Shown: one piece after another, positions 6,180 to 16,500 of the stretch
Numbering within the stretch: the first letter of the stretch is position 1
How the letters are laid out: the number at the start of each line of letters is the position of its first letter
Origin: Pseudomonas sp. Marseille-Q3773
GTDB taxonomy: Bacteria; Pseudomonadota; Gammaproteobacteria; Pseudomonadales; Pseudomonadaceae
Reading direction: 5' to 3'
DNA: 64,000 nucleotides
NCBI RefSeq assembly: GCF_916618955.1
Contig: NZ_OU745390.1
Coordinates: 62,001-126,000, forward strand
The notes under the pieces: model-generated
What the model was told of the DNA's origin: nothing
The model's database searches: none
The model's input: the letters and a program-made list of their open reading frames with translations, nothing else
Translations under genes and position numbers: made by a program

Positions 6180-6767
6180 CTGGGTTTTTTGATTTTGTTA
6201 TTGAATGCAACGCCGTACCAGCAAGACGCTTAATGCGCTTAAACAGCACTAAAGAGCGAGGACCTCGTTGGCTATGGCAATAAATTGACGAAACTTTTTT
6301 GACGCGTGCAGATATGCACCACTCGTCGATTATTTGACATTTCGTCAGGTCCAAGCACGCGCTAACGTTGCCGCCGAAACCGTCTAATCCCTTGATCTTA
6401 AAAGACAACCAGTCATGATCGGGACAGCGCTGCGTATGTACCACAACGCGGCGCAAGCCCCAGGCAGTACGCCGCGCTGGCCTAGACTCCGCTGAAGGGC
6501 CTGTAGGAGCACTGCAGCATGCGCCAGCAACAAACCGTTGTTTTCATTTCAACGATTCCGCCCCATTGCGGAACCCGTCCGCAACCCCCGCCGCTTGCGC
6601 CACCGCCCGTGGCCCAGCGCCATGCAACCTCGTGCGGCACCGTCTGACGCATTGTCGGGTGCCATTGTTCATTGATCCTCGGCCAGTTCAGTCAGTGGCC
6701 GATAAGGACGGCTAAGAAAGCTAACAAGTGGAGGACAGGGACCGTTTTTCATGGGAGGCACGAAGAA
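6180..6767. other. 588-bp intergenic region without recognised gene
   Basis: Separates the AT-rich toxin array from the GC-rich regulator. Open frames here are short and lack family features or good starts. The change of base composition falls inside this stretch, so it probably contains the island's right boundary. I see no clear direct repeat or tRNA. A Shine-Dalgarno GGAGG at 6753-6757 serves the next gene. Confidence 0.4.
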
Positions 6768-7484
6768 ATGCCAGACCATAAAAAAACGATACGCGTGATG
6801 CTGATCGATTGTCGCCCGCTGGTGCTCCTGGGCCTTCACGATCTGATCAATGCCAGAAAGCCCCGCATGGAAGTGAGTGGCCAGGCCACCACCTATGCCC
6901 ATGCGCTGGACCTTGCCGATCAGTCGCGGCCCGATGTCATTTTCTTCAGTTTTTTTCCTGATGCACTGGACCCGGTCGAGGTGGTTGCCGGCCTCGCGCG
7001 CACGGGCGACATGAAAGTGCTGGTGCTCAAGGGGTTGTACGAGACGGTCCCCGTTGCACATGCCATCGAGGCGGGCGCACGTGGCATCGTGCTGGCGGAA
7101 GACTCGACCGAGTCGATCATCCGCGCCATCGTCAAAGTCCATCATTGCGACACCGGGCTGGACCGGGCCTGGGTCAGTGGCCTTTCCGGTTATGCCTCGA
7201 CCAGGCATGTGCCGCTGAAATGCAACCTGGCACACGCGAAACATGCCCGGCTGACGTTGCGCGAGCAGGAGCTGGTCCGTGCCATCGTTGGCGACCCGTC
7301 CGCCAAGTACATGTGCATCGCCGGGCGCTTGGGCATCAGCGAACACACCGTACACAATCACCTCAGCAGCATCTATCAGAAGCTCAACCTCACCAACCGC
7401 ATCGACTTGCTGATGTATGCGGTCAAGCACGGGCTCACCAGTGGCGAAGAGCCGCCTGCATCCACAGGCGGGGAGTACGACTGA
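6768..7484 (+). CDS. LuxR/NarL-type regulator with a degenerate receiver domain
   Basis: 238 residues. The N-terminal part (about 8-125) aligns with a response-regulator receiver, but its key residues are replaced. The acidic pair is D14-C15 instead of Asp-Asp, the phospho-acceptor Asp is S61 (PDVIFFSFFPD), the Thr/Ser is K88 and the Lys is A110. It therefore should not be phosphorylated normally. The C-terminal part (162-223) is a clear LuxR helix-turn-helix (LTLREQELVRAIVGD, then LGISEHTVHNHLSSIYQKLN). ATG 6768 was chosen because GGAGG lies 10 bases upstream. It is convergent with the adhesin gene, which it might control, and no sensor kinase lies nearby. Confidence 0.85.
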   Translation: MPDHKKTIRVMLIDCRPLVLLGLHDLINARKPRMEVSGQATTYAHALDLADQSRPDVIFFSFFPDALDPVEVVAGLARTGDMKVLVLKGLYETVPVAHAIEAGARGIVLAEDSTESIIRAIVKVHHCDTGLDRAWVSGLSGYASTRHVPLKCNLAHAKHARLTLREQELVRAIVGDPSAKYMCIAGRLGISEHTVHNHLSSIYQKLNLTNRIDLLMYAVKHGLTSGEEPPASTGGEYD

Positions 7485-7595
7485 GGCCCAGGCACAACGC
7501 AGCAGGCTGATGGCGCCTGGCGGCCGCCCGGCCTGTCGTTGTGTGGTGGTCTGTTGGCGTTGAACGGCGAAGTTAGTTGGTGGCCTGCAGAAACG

Positions 7596-7628
7596 CTGCG
7601 AGGGTGGCTTTTCAGGCCACCCTCGCAG
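7596..7628. terminator. Bidirectional terminator between regulator and adhesin
   Basis: CTGCGAGGGTGGC (7596-7608) pairs perfectly with GCCACCCTCGCAG (7616-7628) over a seven-base loop. It lies between two convergent genes and probably ends the adhesin transcript, 16 bases past its stop. Confidence 0.75.
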
Positions 7629-9001
7629 GTTTCAACTCATGGTTCAGACGCTCCCATTGAAGATGTCGGTGTTGAGGATGTCGACCCCGACCAGGGTGAT
7701 GGTCGTCGTCTGCCCGCCGGATTCGGCAATGGTCACGATGCTGTCTGCACCGCTGTTGTCGATCGACTGCACGACGGCATTCGGATCGCCGTTGAGCACC
7801 AGCTTGTCGCGTTGCCCCGCACCGGCATCGAACCCGCTGACCTGGTACAGCTGCTCATCAGCCGACAGGTCGACGTTGAACGCATCGCGCTGGCCGGTGG
7901 TGCCAACCAGCGAGAAGTCGAACGCTGCGTTGTCCGCTTCGTTGGCGAACAGGTTGGCGTCGAACGTACTGCTTGCGGAGTCGCCATCCTTGTCCGTCAG
8001 CGTTGCACTGAACTGCAGTTTGATGTCGCTGGCCAGGTTCTCGGTTTCCTTGATGAACTCGATCACCGGGATCTTGATTTCGCCCCGCCCCATCGTCAGT
8101 TGCACGGCATCGATCAGCGACGAACCTGCCTTCTGGATCAGGAACGACACCTGGCCGCCAGCCTCTGGGGTGAGGGTGTTCACCTCGGTCAGGTTCGACG
8201 TCGTTCCATCGGCGTAGTAGATGCGGTAGTACAGGTCCTCGGTGGCGGTGTCGTAGCCCCCTACGGAGTTGTCGATGTAGACCTTCATGCCCGTCAGCAA
8301 GGTTTCCGGGTTGACCACGAAGCTTTCGTCGGCGGCGCTGATCGCCGCCAGGTTGTCACCCTGGAACAGGTTGTTGGCGACGCCGATACCGGACGTGCTG
8401 ACGTTCATCGACGCGGGGTCGATGTACGACGGCAGGGGATTGGTCTGCAGCTGGGCTTCGGTCGGGTCGGTAGCCCCGATGCCTATGCCGGTGAAGATGT
8501 CTGCCGTCGAGGCGAGCGCCTTGGCGGAGAAGAACACGATCTCCTCGGATGCCGATGGAATGCTTGGGTCACTGGTTTTAGGGATCAGCAAGGTACGCAC
8601 TGGGTCCGGGCCGCCGGCATCCAGCGAGCCGTTGGCACTGCTGAGCGTGGTGACCGAATGGAAGCCTTGCACCAGGTCCAGGGTGTAGCTGCCATTGGCA
8701 TAGGCCGTCAGCGTGTAGTCGATCGTGGTGTTGGCCGTTGTGGCGTTGTTGTCGAAGTCCCCGGTCAAGGTGCCAGTGAAGTGGAACGCGCCATTGGCAT
8801 CGGGCGACGGCGACGTCTCGGTGAGGGTGCCAGTACCGGTCGTGGTGGTGTTGTCGGGCCGGACCAGGGTGAACTGGCCACCCACCAGCGAAATGTCCAG
8901 GCCGGTCGCACCCAGGCCGTCGGCACCGATCGTATTGTTCCAGAAACCGTATTGCGGCAGGATGCTGCCGGTTCCGATCAGGTTGCCGAAGGCCAGGGAT
9001 G

Positions 9002-10419
9002 GCCCATCATCGTGGAACACCAGGTTCTGCCCGATGTTGAGGGTGGCCTGGGCGCTGTCGCCGTCCTTGTCGGTCTTGATCGCGGTCAAGGTCACCAGAT
9101 TGTCGGCGGTCAGGGTGTTGATGTCATCGGGGTTGGTCGGGTCGGGGTGGACGATGGCGCGGAGCTGGTCGAGGGTGACGGTGCCATTACTGGCGACGCT
9201 GACCGTGAACACCAGCGCGTTGGTAGTGGCCGTGCGGCCCTCCACCACGGTGCCATTGAGCGACAGGTTGACCGCCTCGCCGGTGGCCGTGTCCGTCAGG
9301 CCCGACGCGCCTGCCACCACGCCGAGGGCGTAGGTGAGCGTGCCGGCACCATCGGCACCGAAGGCCGAGGTGAAGTTGGCGGCGAAGCTCTGGGTGGCGT
9401 TGATCGCCAGGTTGGTTTCATCGACGGTCAGGGTCGGCTCGGTGCCGGTAGTGCTCATGCTTGGGCCGTCATCCTTGAATACCAGGTTCTGCCCGATGTT
9501 GAGCGTAGCCTGGGCGCTGTCGCCGTCCTTGTCGGTTTTGGTCGCGGTCAAGGTCACCAGGTTGTCGGCGCTCAGGGTCTTCGAGTCATCCGGGTTAGTG
9601 GTGTCGGGGTGGACGATGGCGCGGAGCTGGTCGAGGGTGACGGTGCCGTTACTGGCAACACTGACTGTGAATACCAGCAGGTTGGTGGTGGCCGTGCGGC
9701 CTTCCACCACGGCGCCATTGAGCGACAGGTTGACCGCTTCGCCGGTGGCCGTGTCCGTCAGGCCTGAGGCGCCTGCCACCACGCCGAGGGCGTAGGTGAG
9801 CGTGCCAGCGCCATCGGCGCCGAAGGCCGAGGTGAAGTTGGCAGCGAAGCTCTGGCTGGCGTTGATCGCCAGGTTGGTTTCATCGACGGTCAGGGTCGGT
9901 TCCGTGCCGGTGGTGCTGATGCTCGGGCCGTCATCCTTGAATACCAGGTTCTGCCCGATATTGAGCGTAGCCTGGGCGCTGTCGCCGTCCTTGTCGGTCT
10001 TGGTCGCGGTCAAGGTCACCAAGTTGTCGGCGCTCAGGGTTTTCGAGTCATCCGGGTTAGTGGTGTCGGGGTTTTCGAGTCATCCGGGTTAGTGGTGTCG
10101 GGGTGGACGATGGCGCGGATCTGGTCGAGGGTAACGGTGCCGTTACTGGCAACGCTGACGGTGAACACCAGCAGGTTGGTGGTGGCCGTGCGGCCTTCCA
10201 CCACGGCGCCATTGAGCGACAGGTTGACCGCCTCGCCGGTGGCCGTGTCCGTCAGGCCCGAAGCGCCTGCCACCACGCCGAGGGCGTAGGTGAGCGTGCC
10301 GGCACCATCGGCACCGAAGGCCGAGGTGAAGTTGGCGGCGAAGCTCTGGCTGGCGTTGATCGCCAGGTTGGTTTCGTCGACCGTCAGGGTCGGCTCGGTG
10401 CCGGTAGTGCTGATGCTCG
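9002..10419 (-). repeat. Three tandem 462-bp coding repeats in the adhesin
   Basis: The same block recurs with its boundaries near 9002, 9464, 9926 and 10419. Landmark copies of the sequence encoding DDGPS lie at 9455, 9917 and 10411 in equivalent positions. The spacing is 462 bp between the first two and 494 bp between the last two, the excess being exactly the 32-bp duplication. Copies are almost identical, differing at scattered third positions, which favours homologous expansion, contraction and slippage. Confidence 0.9.
10038..10101. repeat. 32-bp perfect tandem duplication causing a frameshift
   Basis: The bases 10038-10069 are repeated exactly in 10070-10101. Because 32 is not a multiple of three, the adhesin frame is interrupted. 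The neighbouring repeat copies contain only one copy of this segment. Confidence 0.95.
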
Positions 10420-12340
10420 GGCCGTCGTCTTCGAAGACCATCTTGGAGCCGATTTCAGCGGTAGCGGTAGTGACCTGAAGTAGCTTCAGGCCGCCGATAT
10501 CGAAATCGGCATGGGTATCGCCCTTGGCGTCCACGGCAGCGCCATTCTGGACGAGCACACGGTTGTGATCCTGTGTGGTGGTGTACTCGATGCGCTGGCC
10601 GGCGGTAATGCCAGTGAGGGTGGCGACCCCCGAGGCAAAGGTGATGACGATGTTCGGGTCATTCACTGACCCGTTCGAGTTCTCCACTACCTGCCCTGTG
10701 GCGATATTGATGACGCGAACGTTGGTGATCGCCACTGCGGCATCGTTGCCGTACCCATTGATGAAATTCACCCCGGGTTCAGCGGCCGTGCTGAAGGCGC
10801 TGACCGTGACCACGGCGCTCTTGCCGCTTTGCAACTGCACCACATCGAAACTGGCCGACTTCACATTGAACACCGCGGTGTAGTCGATGTTGGCTTCAAT
10901 ATCCGCTTCGTTCTGGTCCAGGTTGGGAATGGTCACATTCTGCCGGGCGCCGGTGACGAAGGAGAAACGGATACCTTCCTGCTCCACGATCATCTGGTTG
11001 TTGGTGCCGAAGGTGGTCGGGCCGCCTGCCTGGCTGGTATTGATCGTATCGCCCGTGGTGATGCTGGCGCCGCTCGACTGGTCGGCCGGGTCTTTGCCGG
11101 TGGCGATGATGGTCGGGTCGCTGATACGCAGGATGCCGCCGTCATTGACCACGGTCGGGTTCGCGGTGGTGAACATGAGGAACAGGTTCTGCCCGGAAGG
11201 CGCATTGGCCAGGCTGAACTGCAGGTCCTGGTTGGTGCCGATGAACACCTTGTTCAGCAGGTTGACGGCATCGTCCGGGTTGCTGGTGTTCGGGTGCAGC
11301 AGCGGTTGGTATTCCACCGTCCAGATCTTGCCGCCGCTGACGGGCGATCCGGTTTCTTCGATGTAACCGGCAAACACGATCGCGCCTGCTGGCCCGCCCG
11401 CACGGCCCAGCACGATGTTGTTGTTGCTGGTATCGGTGTAGAGCAGGATGCTGACGCCATCGAGCGTATCCAGCCCACTGTCCAGGCCATTGAGCGGCGC
11501 GCCAGCGCTGTTGGTGAAGCTGACGTCGGTGATGGTGCCGCCCGGTGCCGGGGTGATGGTGAATGCATTGCTGCCGGTGTTGCCCGCGGCCCCGGTATAG
11601 CCGCTCAAGGCGGCACCTGCCGGGGTGCCAGCCCCCAGTGCGGTCAGGCGGGTCGAGAAGGCGGAGGGCAGGGACGCCACCAGGATGTCGTTGTCGTCGG
11701 CATCAGCGGCCGGGCTTGGTGTGGCTGTGCCGTTCTGCAACCCGGCCGTTTCGTCCAGCGTCACGTTCACACCGGTCGCCGTGATCACCGCTGCACTGTC
11801 TGTGAACGAGGCTGTGGCCGCTACGTCGTCAGCGCTGCCGAACACCTGGTCGGCGCCCGCGCTGGTCGCGCTGAGCAGGAAGGTGGCGCCCGCCGAGTCA
11901 TCGGGGTTGACATACCAAGAGGTGGTGATGCTGCCGTTGACCTGGCCGTCCAGATCGCCAGCGCCACCGTCGGTCACGTACCACGGGGTGTGCCCCTCGC
12001 CGGATTCGCTGGCGAGCACATCGTCGGGTGTGCCCCACACCTTGTCCGCACCGGACCCCGTGGCATGCTGCACCTGGAATGCCAACGTGCTGCCAGCCGC
12101 GAAGCCGCTGGCCGTGATGGTGGCGGTGTTGCCAGGGCTATAGTCGCTCAGCTCGGTGCTGACGCTTGGCGGGGAGGCGGGGGGCAGTGGGGCGGTGGGG
12201 TTTCCAGGTTTGTCCGTTGACGATGCGCTCTTCTTGTGAGTAGACATGGCTCTCTCCAGGCACAGCAAATTGTCGAGGCCTGAATGCAGACCCCTGCTAC
12301 AGGCCTCAACTATGGATAAGCGCCATGCACCGCCCATCGG

Positions 12341-12371
12341 CCGATACTCCCAGGCGGCCTGGGAGTATCGG
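12341..12371. promoter_or_regulatory. Perfect 14-bp palindrome upstream of the adhesin gene
   Basis: CCGATACTCCCAGG (12341-12354) is the exact reverse complement of 12358-12371, separated by CGG. It lies 94 bases or more upstream of the adhesin ATG and 120 bases upstream of the divergent efflux gene. No T-run follows on either strand, so an operator or regulatory hairpin is likelier than a terminator. Confidence 0.55.
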
Positions 12372-12439
12372 ACGACCTGCCGGGAATGACGCGATTTTTC
12401 TTGAGGCCCTGGCTTCCCGGCTCCGGTCGCCTGATTTAA

Positions 12440-12455
12440 TATACTAGCCAGTATA
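12440..12455. promoter_or_regulatory. TetR-type operator overlapping the RND operon promoter
   Basis: The palindrome ATACT-AGCC-AGTAT (12441-12454), embedded in AT-rich sequence that resembles a -10 region, lies 37 bases before the efflux ATG. Such palindromes are typical of TetR repressors of RND pumps. No tetR gene is adjacent. Confidence 0.5.
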
Positions 12456-12491
12456 AATATTCAGACGTGCACCCTCGCGAAAGGATTCATC

Positions 12492-13592
12492 ATGTTGCGC
12501 CATGCCTTGTCCCTCGCCCTGCCCGCCGCCGCCGTGCTGTTCCTGGCAGCCTGTGGCCAGGAAGCAGCCCCACCGGCCATGCCCCGTCCGGCGCTGGTGG
12601 TGCAGCCGCAGCCGGCCGAAGCTGCTGCCGACAGTTATCCCGGCGAAGTGCGGGCGCGCTTCGAGCCGGAGCTGGCCTTCCGTATCGCTGGCAAGGTCAG
12701 CAAGCGCCTGGTAGAAGAAGGGCAGCGGGTCAAGGCGGAGCAGCCGCTGGCCGAGCTCGACCCCCAGGATGTACGTCTGCAACTGGAAGCCAACCGTGCC
12801 CAGCTGGCGGCGGCCGAGGCCAACCTGTCGCTGGTGCGTGCCGAGCGCGATCGCTACCAGAAGCTGCTGGACCGGCAGATGGTCAGCCGCTCGCAGTACG
12901 ACAATGCGGAAAACCTCTACCGCGCCGGGCTGGCCCGCCTCAAGCAGGCCAAGGCCGAGTTCGACGTCGCCGGCAACCAGGCCGAATATGCCGTGCTGCG
13001 TGCGCCGCAGGCCGGGGTGATTGCCAAGCGCCAGGTGGAGGTGGGCCAGGTGGTTGCGGCCGGGCAGACCGTATTCACCCTCGCTGCCGATGGCGAACGG
13101 GAAGTGCTGATCGGCCTGCCGGAGCAGCAGTTCGCCCGCTTCGCCGTGGGCCAGCCGGTGAGCGTGGAACTGTGGTCGCACCCACAGGAGCGCTTCCAGG
13201 GGCGCATCCGCGAGCTGTCACCGGCCGCCGATCCGCGTTCGCGCACCTTCGCTGCACGTATCGCCTTCACCTCCGCTGCCACGCCGGCGGAACTGGGCCA
13301 GAGCGCCCGGGTATTCATTGCCCATGAAGGGTTGATCCCGTTGGCAGTGCCGCTGTCTGCGGTTACCGCAGAGAACGGCCAGGCGTATGTCTGGCGGGTC
13401 AACCGGGACAGCCGCCTGGAGCGGGCGGTGGTGCGCCTGGGGGCCTACGGGGCCGACAGCGTGCCGGTGCTCGAAGGCCTCGAGGCGGGGGACTGGATAG
13501 TGGCCGCCGGCGGCCACGTGTTGCGCGAGGGCCAGGAAGTACGCCCCGTGGACCGCACCAACCGTGTAGTGAACCTGACGGTCAAGGAGTAA
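12492..13592 (+). CDS. RND efflux periplasmic adaptor (membrane fusion protein), lipoprotein
   Basis: 366 residues. A lipoprotein signal ends LFLAAC with the lipidated Cys at 21. The adaptor layout follows: a first half-lipoyl segment (SYPGEVRARFEPELAFRIAG), a coiled-coil hairpin (about 85-150, RAERDRYQKLLDRQMVSRSQ), the second half-lipoyl (VLRAPQAGVIAKRQVEVGQV), a beta-barrel and a membrane-proximal domain. It links an inner-membrane RND pump to an outer-membrane channel. It starts six bases upstream of the permease gene's RBS region and forms an operon with it. No outer-membrane factor gene is present, so the pump probably borrows one. The substrate is unknown. Confidence 0.9.
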   Translation: MLRHALSLALPAAAVLFLAACGQEAAPPAMPRPALVVQPQPAEAAADSYPGEVRARFEPELAFRIAGKVSKRLVEEGQRVKAEQPLAELDPQDVRLQLEANRAQLAAAEANLSLVRAERDRYQKLLDRQMVSRSQYDNAENLYRAGLARLKQAKAEFDVAGNQAEYAVLRAPQAGVIAKRQVEVGQVVAAGQTVFTLAADGEREVLIGLPEQQFARFAVGQPVSVELWSHPQERFQGRIRELSPAADPRSRTFAARIAFTSAATPAELGQSARVFIAHEGLIPLAVPLSAVTAENGQAYVWRVNRDSRLERAVVRLGAYGADSVPVLEGLEAGDWIVAAGGHVLREGQEVRPVDRTNRVVNLTVKE

Positions 13593-13598
13593 GTCCCG

Positions 13599-16500
13599 AT
13601 GGGTTTCAACCTTTCTGCCTGGGCGCTGCGCAACCGCCAGATCGTCCTGTTCCTGATGATCCTGCTGGCGGCCATTGGCGCGATGTCGTACACCAAGCTC
13701 GGCCAGAGCGAAGACCCGCCGTTCACCTTCAAGGCCATGGTCATCCGCACCTTGTGGCCGGGCGCCAGCGCTGAGGAAGTGTCGCGCCAGGTCACTGAGC
13801 GCATCGAGAAGAAACTGATGGAAACCGGCGAGTACGAGCGGATCGTCTCGTTCTCCCGTCCCGGCGAATCGCAGGTTACCTTCATGGCCCGCGACTCGCT
13901 GCATTCCAAGGACATCCCCGAGCTGTGGTACCAGATCCGCAAGAAGGTTGCGGACATCCGCCACACCCTGCCGCCGGAGATCCAGGGCCCGTTCTTCAAC
14001 GACGAGTTCGGCACCACCTTCGGCAACATCTATGCGTTGACCGGGCAAGGCTTCGATTATGCCGTGCTCAAGGACTATGCCGACCGTATCCAGATCCAGC
14101 TGCAGCGGGTCAAGGACGTGGGCAAGGTCGAGCTGGTCGGCCTGCAGGACGAGAAAATCTGGATCGAGCTGTCCAACCTCAAGCTGGCCACCCTTGGCGT
14201 GCCGATGGAGGCCGTGCAGCAGGCGCTGCAGGAGCAGAACGCGGTCAGCACCGCCGGCTTCTTCGAAACGCCCAGTGAGCGTCTGCAGCTGCGCGTGAGC
14301 GGGCGTTTCGGCAGCGTCGAGCAGATCCGCCAGTTCCCCATCCGGGTGGGTGACCGTACCTTCCGTATCGGCGACGTCGCCGAGGTGCACCGGGGCTTCA
14401 ACGACCCTCCCGCACCGCGCATGCGCTTCATGGGTGAGGATGCCATCGGCCTGGCGGTGTCGATGAAGGACGGTGGCGATATCCTGGCGCTCGGCAAGGC
14501 CCTGGAAGCCGAGTTCGAACGCCTGACGCGCAGCCTGCCGGCCGGCATGGAGCTGCGCAAGGTTTCCGACCAGCCGGCGGCGGTCAAGGCTGGCGTGGGC
14601 GAATTCATCCAGGTGCTGGTCGAGGCGCTGGTCATCGTGCTGCTGGTGAGCTTCTTCTCGCTGGGCCTGCGCACCGGCCTGGTGGTGGCGCTGGCCATTC
14701 CGCTGGTGTTGGCCATGACCTTTGCCGCCATGCACTACTTCGGTATCGGCCTGCACAAGATCTCCCTTGGCGCGCTGGTGCTGGCGCTGGGCCTGCTGGT
14801 GGATGACGCGATCATTGCCGTGGAAATGATGGCGATCAAGATGGAGCAGGGCTATGACCGGCTCAAGGCGGCCAGCCATGCCTGGAGCAGCACCGCCTTC
14901 CCGATGCTCACCGGCACCCTGATCACCGCGGCCGGCTTCCTGCCAATTGCCACGGCAGCTTCCAGCACGGGCGAATACACCCGCTCGATCTTCCAGGTGG
15001 TGACCATCGCCTTGCTCACCTCCTGGGTGGCCGCCGTGGTATTCGTGCCTTACCTGGGCGAGCGCCTGCTGCCCGACCTGGCCAGGTTGCATGCTGCGCG
15101 GCATGGCAAGGACGGCCACGCGCCAGACCCTTACGCTACGCCGTTCTACCAGCGCGTGCGGCGGCTGGTGGAATGGTGTGTACGGCGGCGCAAGACGGTC
15201 ATCCTGCTGACCATTGCCGCCTTTGTCGGCAGCATCCTGCTGTTCCGCTTCGTGCCCCAGCAGTTCTTCCCGGCCTCCGGGCGCCCGGAGCTGATGGTCG
15301 ACCTGAAGCTGGCCGAAGGCGCCTCGCTGGCCAACACTGCCGAGCGGGTCAAGCAGCTGGAAGCGCTGCTCAAGCAGCAGGACGGCATCGACAACTACGT
15401 GGCCTACGTGGGTACCGGCTCGCCGCGTTTCTACCTGCCGCTGGACCAGCAACTGCCGGCGGCCAGCTTCGCCCAGTTCGTGGTGCTGGCCAAATCGATG
15501 GAAGACCGCGAGCGCCTGCGCAGCTGGCTGATCGGCATCGTCGACCAGCAGTTCCCCGACTTGCGCGCCCGGGTCACTCGCCTGGAAAACGGCCCGCCCG
15601 TGGGCTACCCGGTGCAGTTCCGGGTGACCGGCGAGCACATCGAGAAAGTCCGTGCGCTGGCTCGCGCAGTGGCCGACAAGGTGCGCGAGAACCCGCATGT
15701 GGTGAATGTGCACCTGGATTGGGAGGAACCGAGCAAGGCGGTATTCCTGGAAATCGACCAGGACCGTGCGCGTGCCTTGGGCGTGAGTACCGCGCAGCTG
15801 GCCGGCTTCCTGCAAAGCTCACTGACCGGTAGCACGGTCAGCCAGTATCGCGAGGACAACGAACTGATCGAGATCCTGCTGCGCGGCACCCGCCAGGAAC
15901 GCAACGAGCTGGGCAACCTCGGCAGCCTGGCGTTGCCCACCGACAATGGCCAGAGCGTGGCGTTGTCGCAGGTGGCAACCCTGGAGTACGGCTTCGAGGA
16001 AGGCATCATCTGGCACCGCAATCGCTTGCCGACGGTGACCGTGCGCGCCGATATCTACGACAAGGAACAGCCGGCCACACTGGTGAAGCAGATCGAGCCG
16101 ACCCTGAAGGAGATCCGCGCCAACCTGCCTGACGGCTACCTGCTGGAGGTGGGGGGCACGGTGGAAGACTCCGAGCGCGGGCAGAAGTCGGTGAATGCCG
16201 GCATGCCGCTGTTCGTGGTGGTGGTGCTGAGCCTGCTGATGATTCAGCTGCGCAGCTTCTCGCGCACGGTGATGGTGTTCCTCACCGCGCCGCTGGGGCT
16301 GATTGGCGTAACCTTGTTCCTGCTGGTGTTCCGTCAACCGTTCGGCTTTGTCGCCATGCTCGGCACCATTGCCCTGGCCGGGATGATCATGCGCAACTCG
16401 GTGATCCTGGTGGACCAGATCGAGCAGGACATCGCGGCGGGCCTGGACCGTTGGCAGGCGATCATCGAAGCCACGGTGCGGCGTTTCCGGCCGATCGTGC

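Larger units (their letters stand above)
7644..12247 (-). pseudogene. Type I-secreted repeat adhesin (T1SS-143/DUF5801-like), frame split by a 32-bp duplication
   Basis: Two frames belong to one gene. The N-terminal part runs from ATG 12247 (MSTHKKSASSTDKPGN; GGAGAG upstream) to about 10034. The C-terminal part covers about 10022 to TGA 7644. The protein has no Sec signal. It shows Ser/Thr/Asp-rich Ig-like modules and three copies of a 154-residue repeat beginning DDGPSxSTTGTEPTLTVDET. It ends in an acidic tail with VSGFDAGAGQRDKLVLNGD and ITLVGVDILNTDIF, like type I secretion targets. This is the layout of RTX/Lap-type surface adhesins. The frame is lost where 32 bp are tandemly duplicated (10038-10101). 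Removing one copy would give about 1523 residues. No T1SS transporter is in the window. Confidence 0.8.

Noticed and set aside
6121..6456. 111-residue minus-strand frame between the toxin array and the regulator
   Set aside because: Overlaps the end of an immunity gene, has no good ribosome-binding site and no recognisable domain.
7539..9767. 742-residue plus-strand open frame opposite the adhesin
   Set aside because: It mirrors the repeat adhesin on the other strand, has low-complexity Gly/Val/Asp/Arg composition and no recognisable domain; an antisense shadow of a high-GC gene.
9002..10419. Regular repeats considered as a CRISPR array or satellite
   Set aside because: The period is 462 bp, all coding, with no short repeat/spacer alternation and no cas genes.
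13218..15815. 865-residue minus-strand open frame
   Set aside because: Antisense to the RND permease, His/Gln-rich, with no family features.
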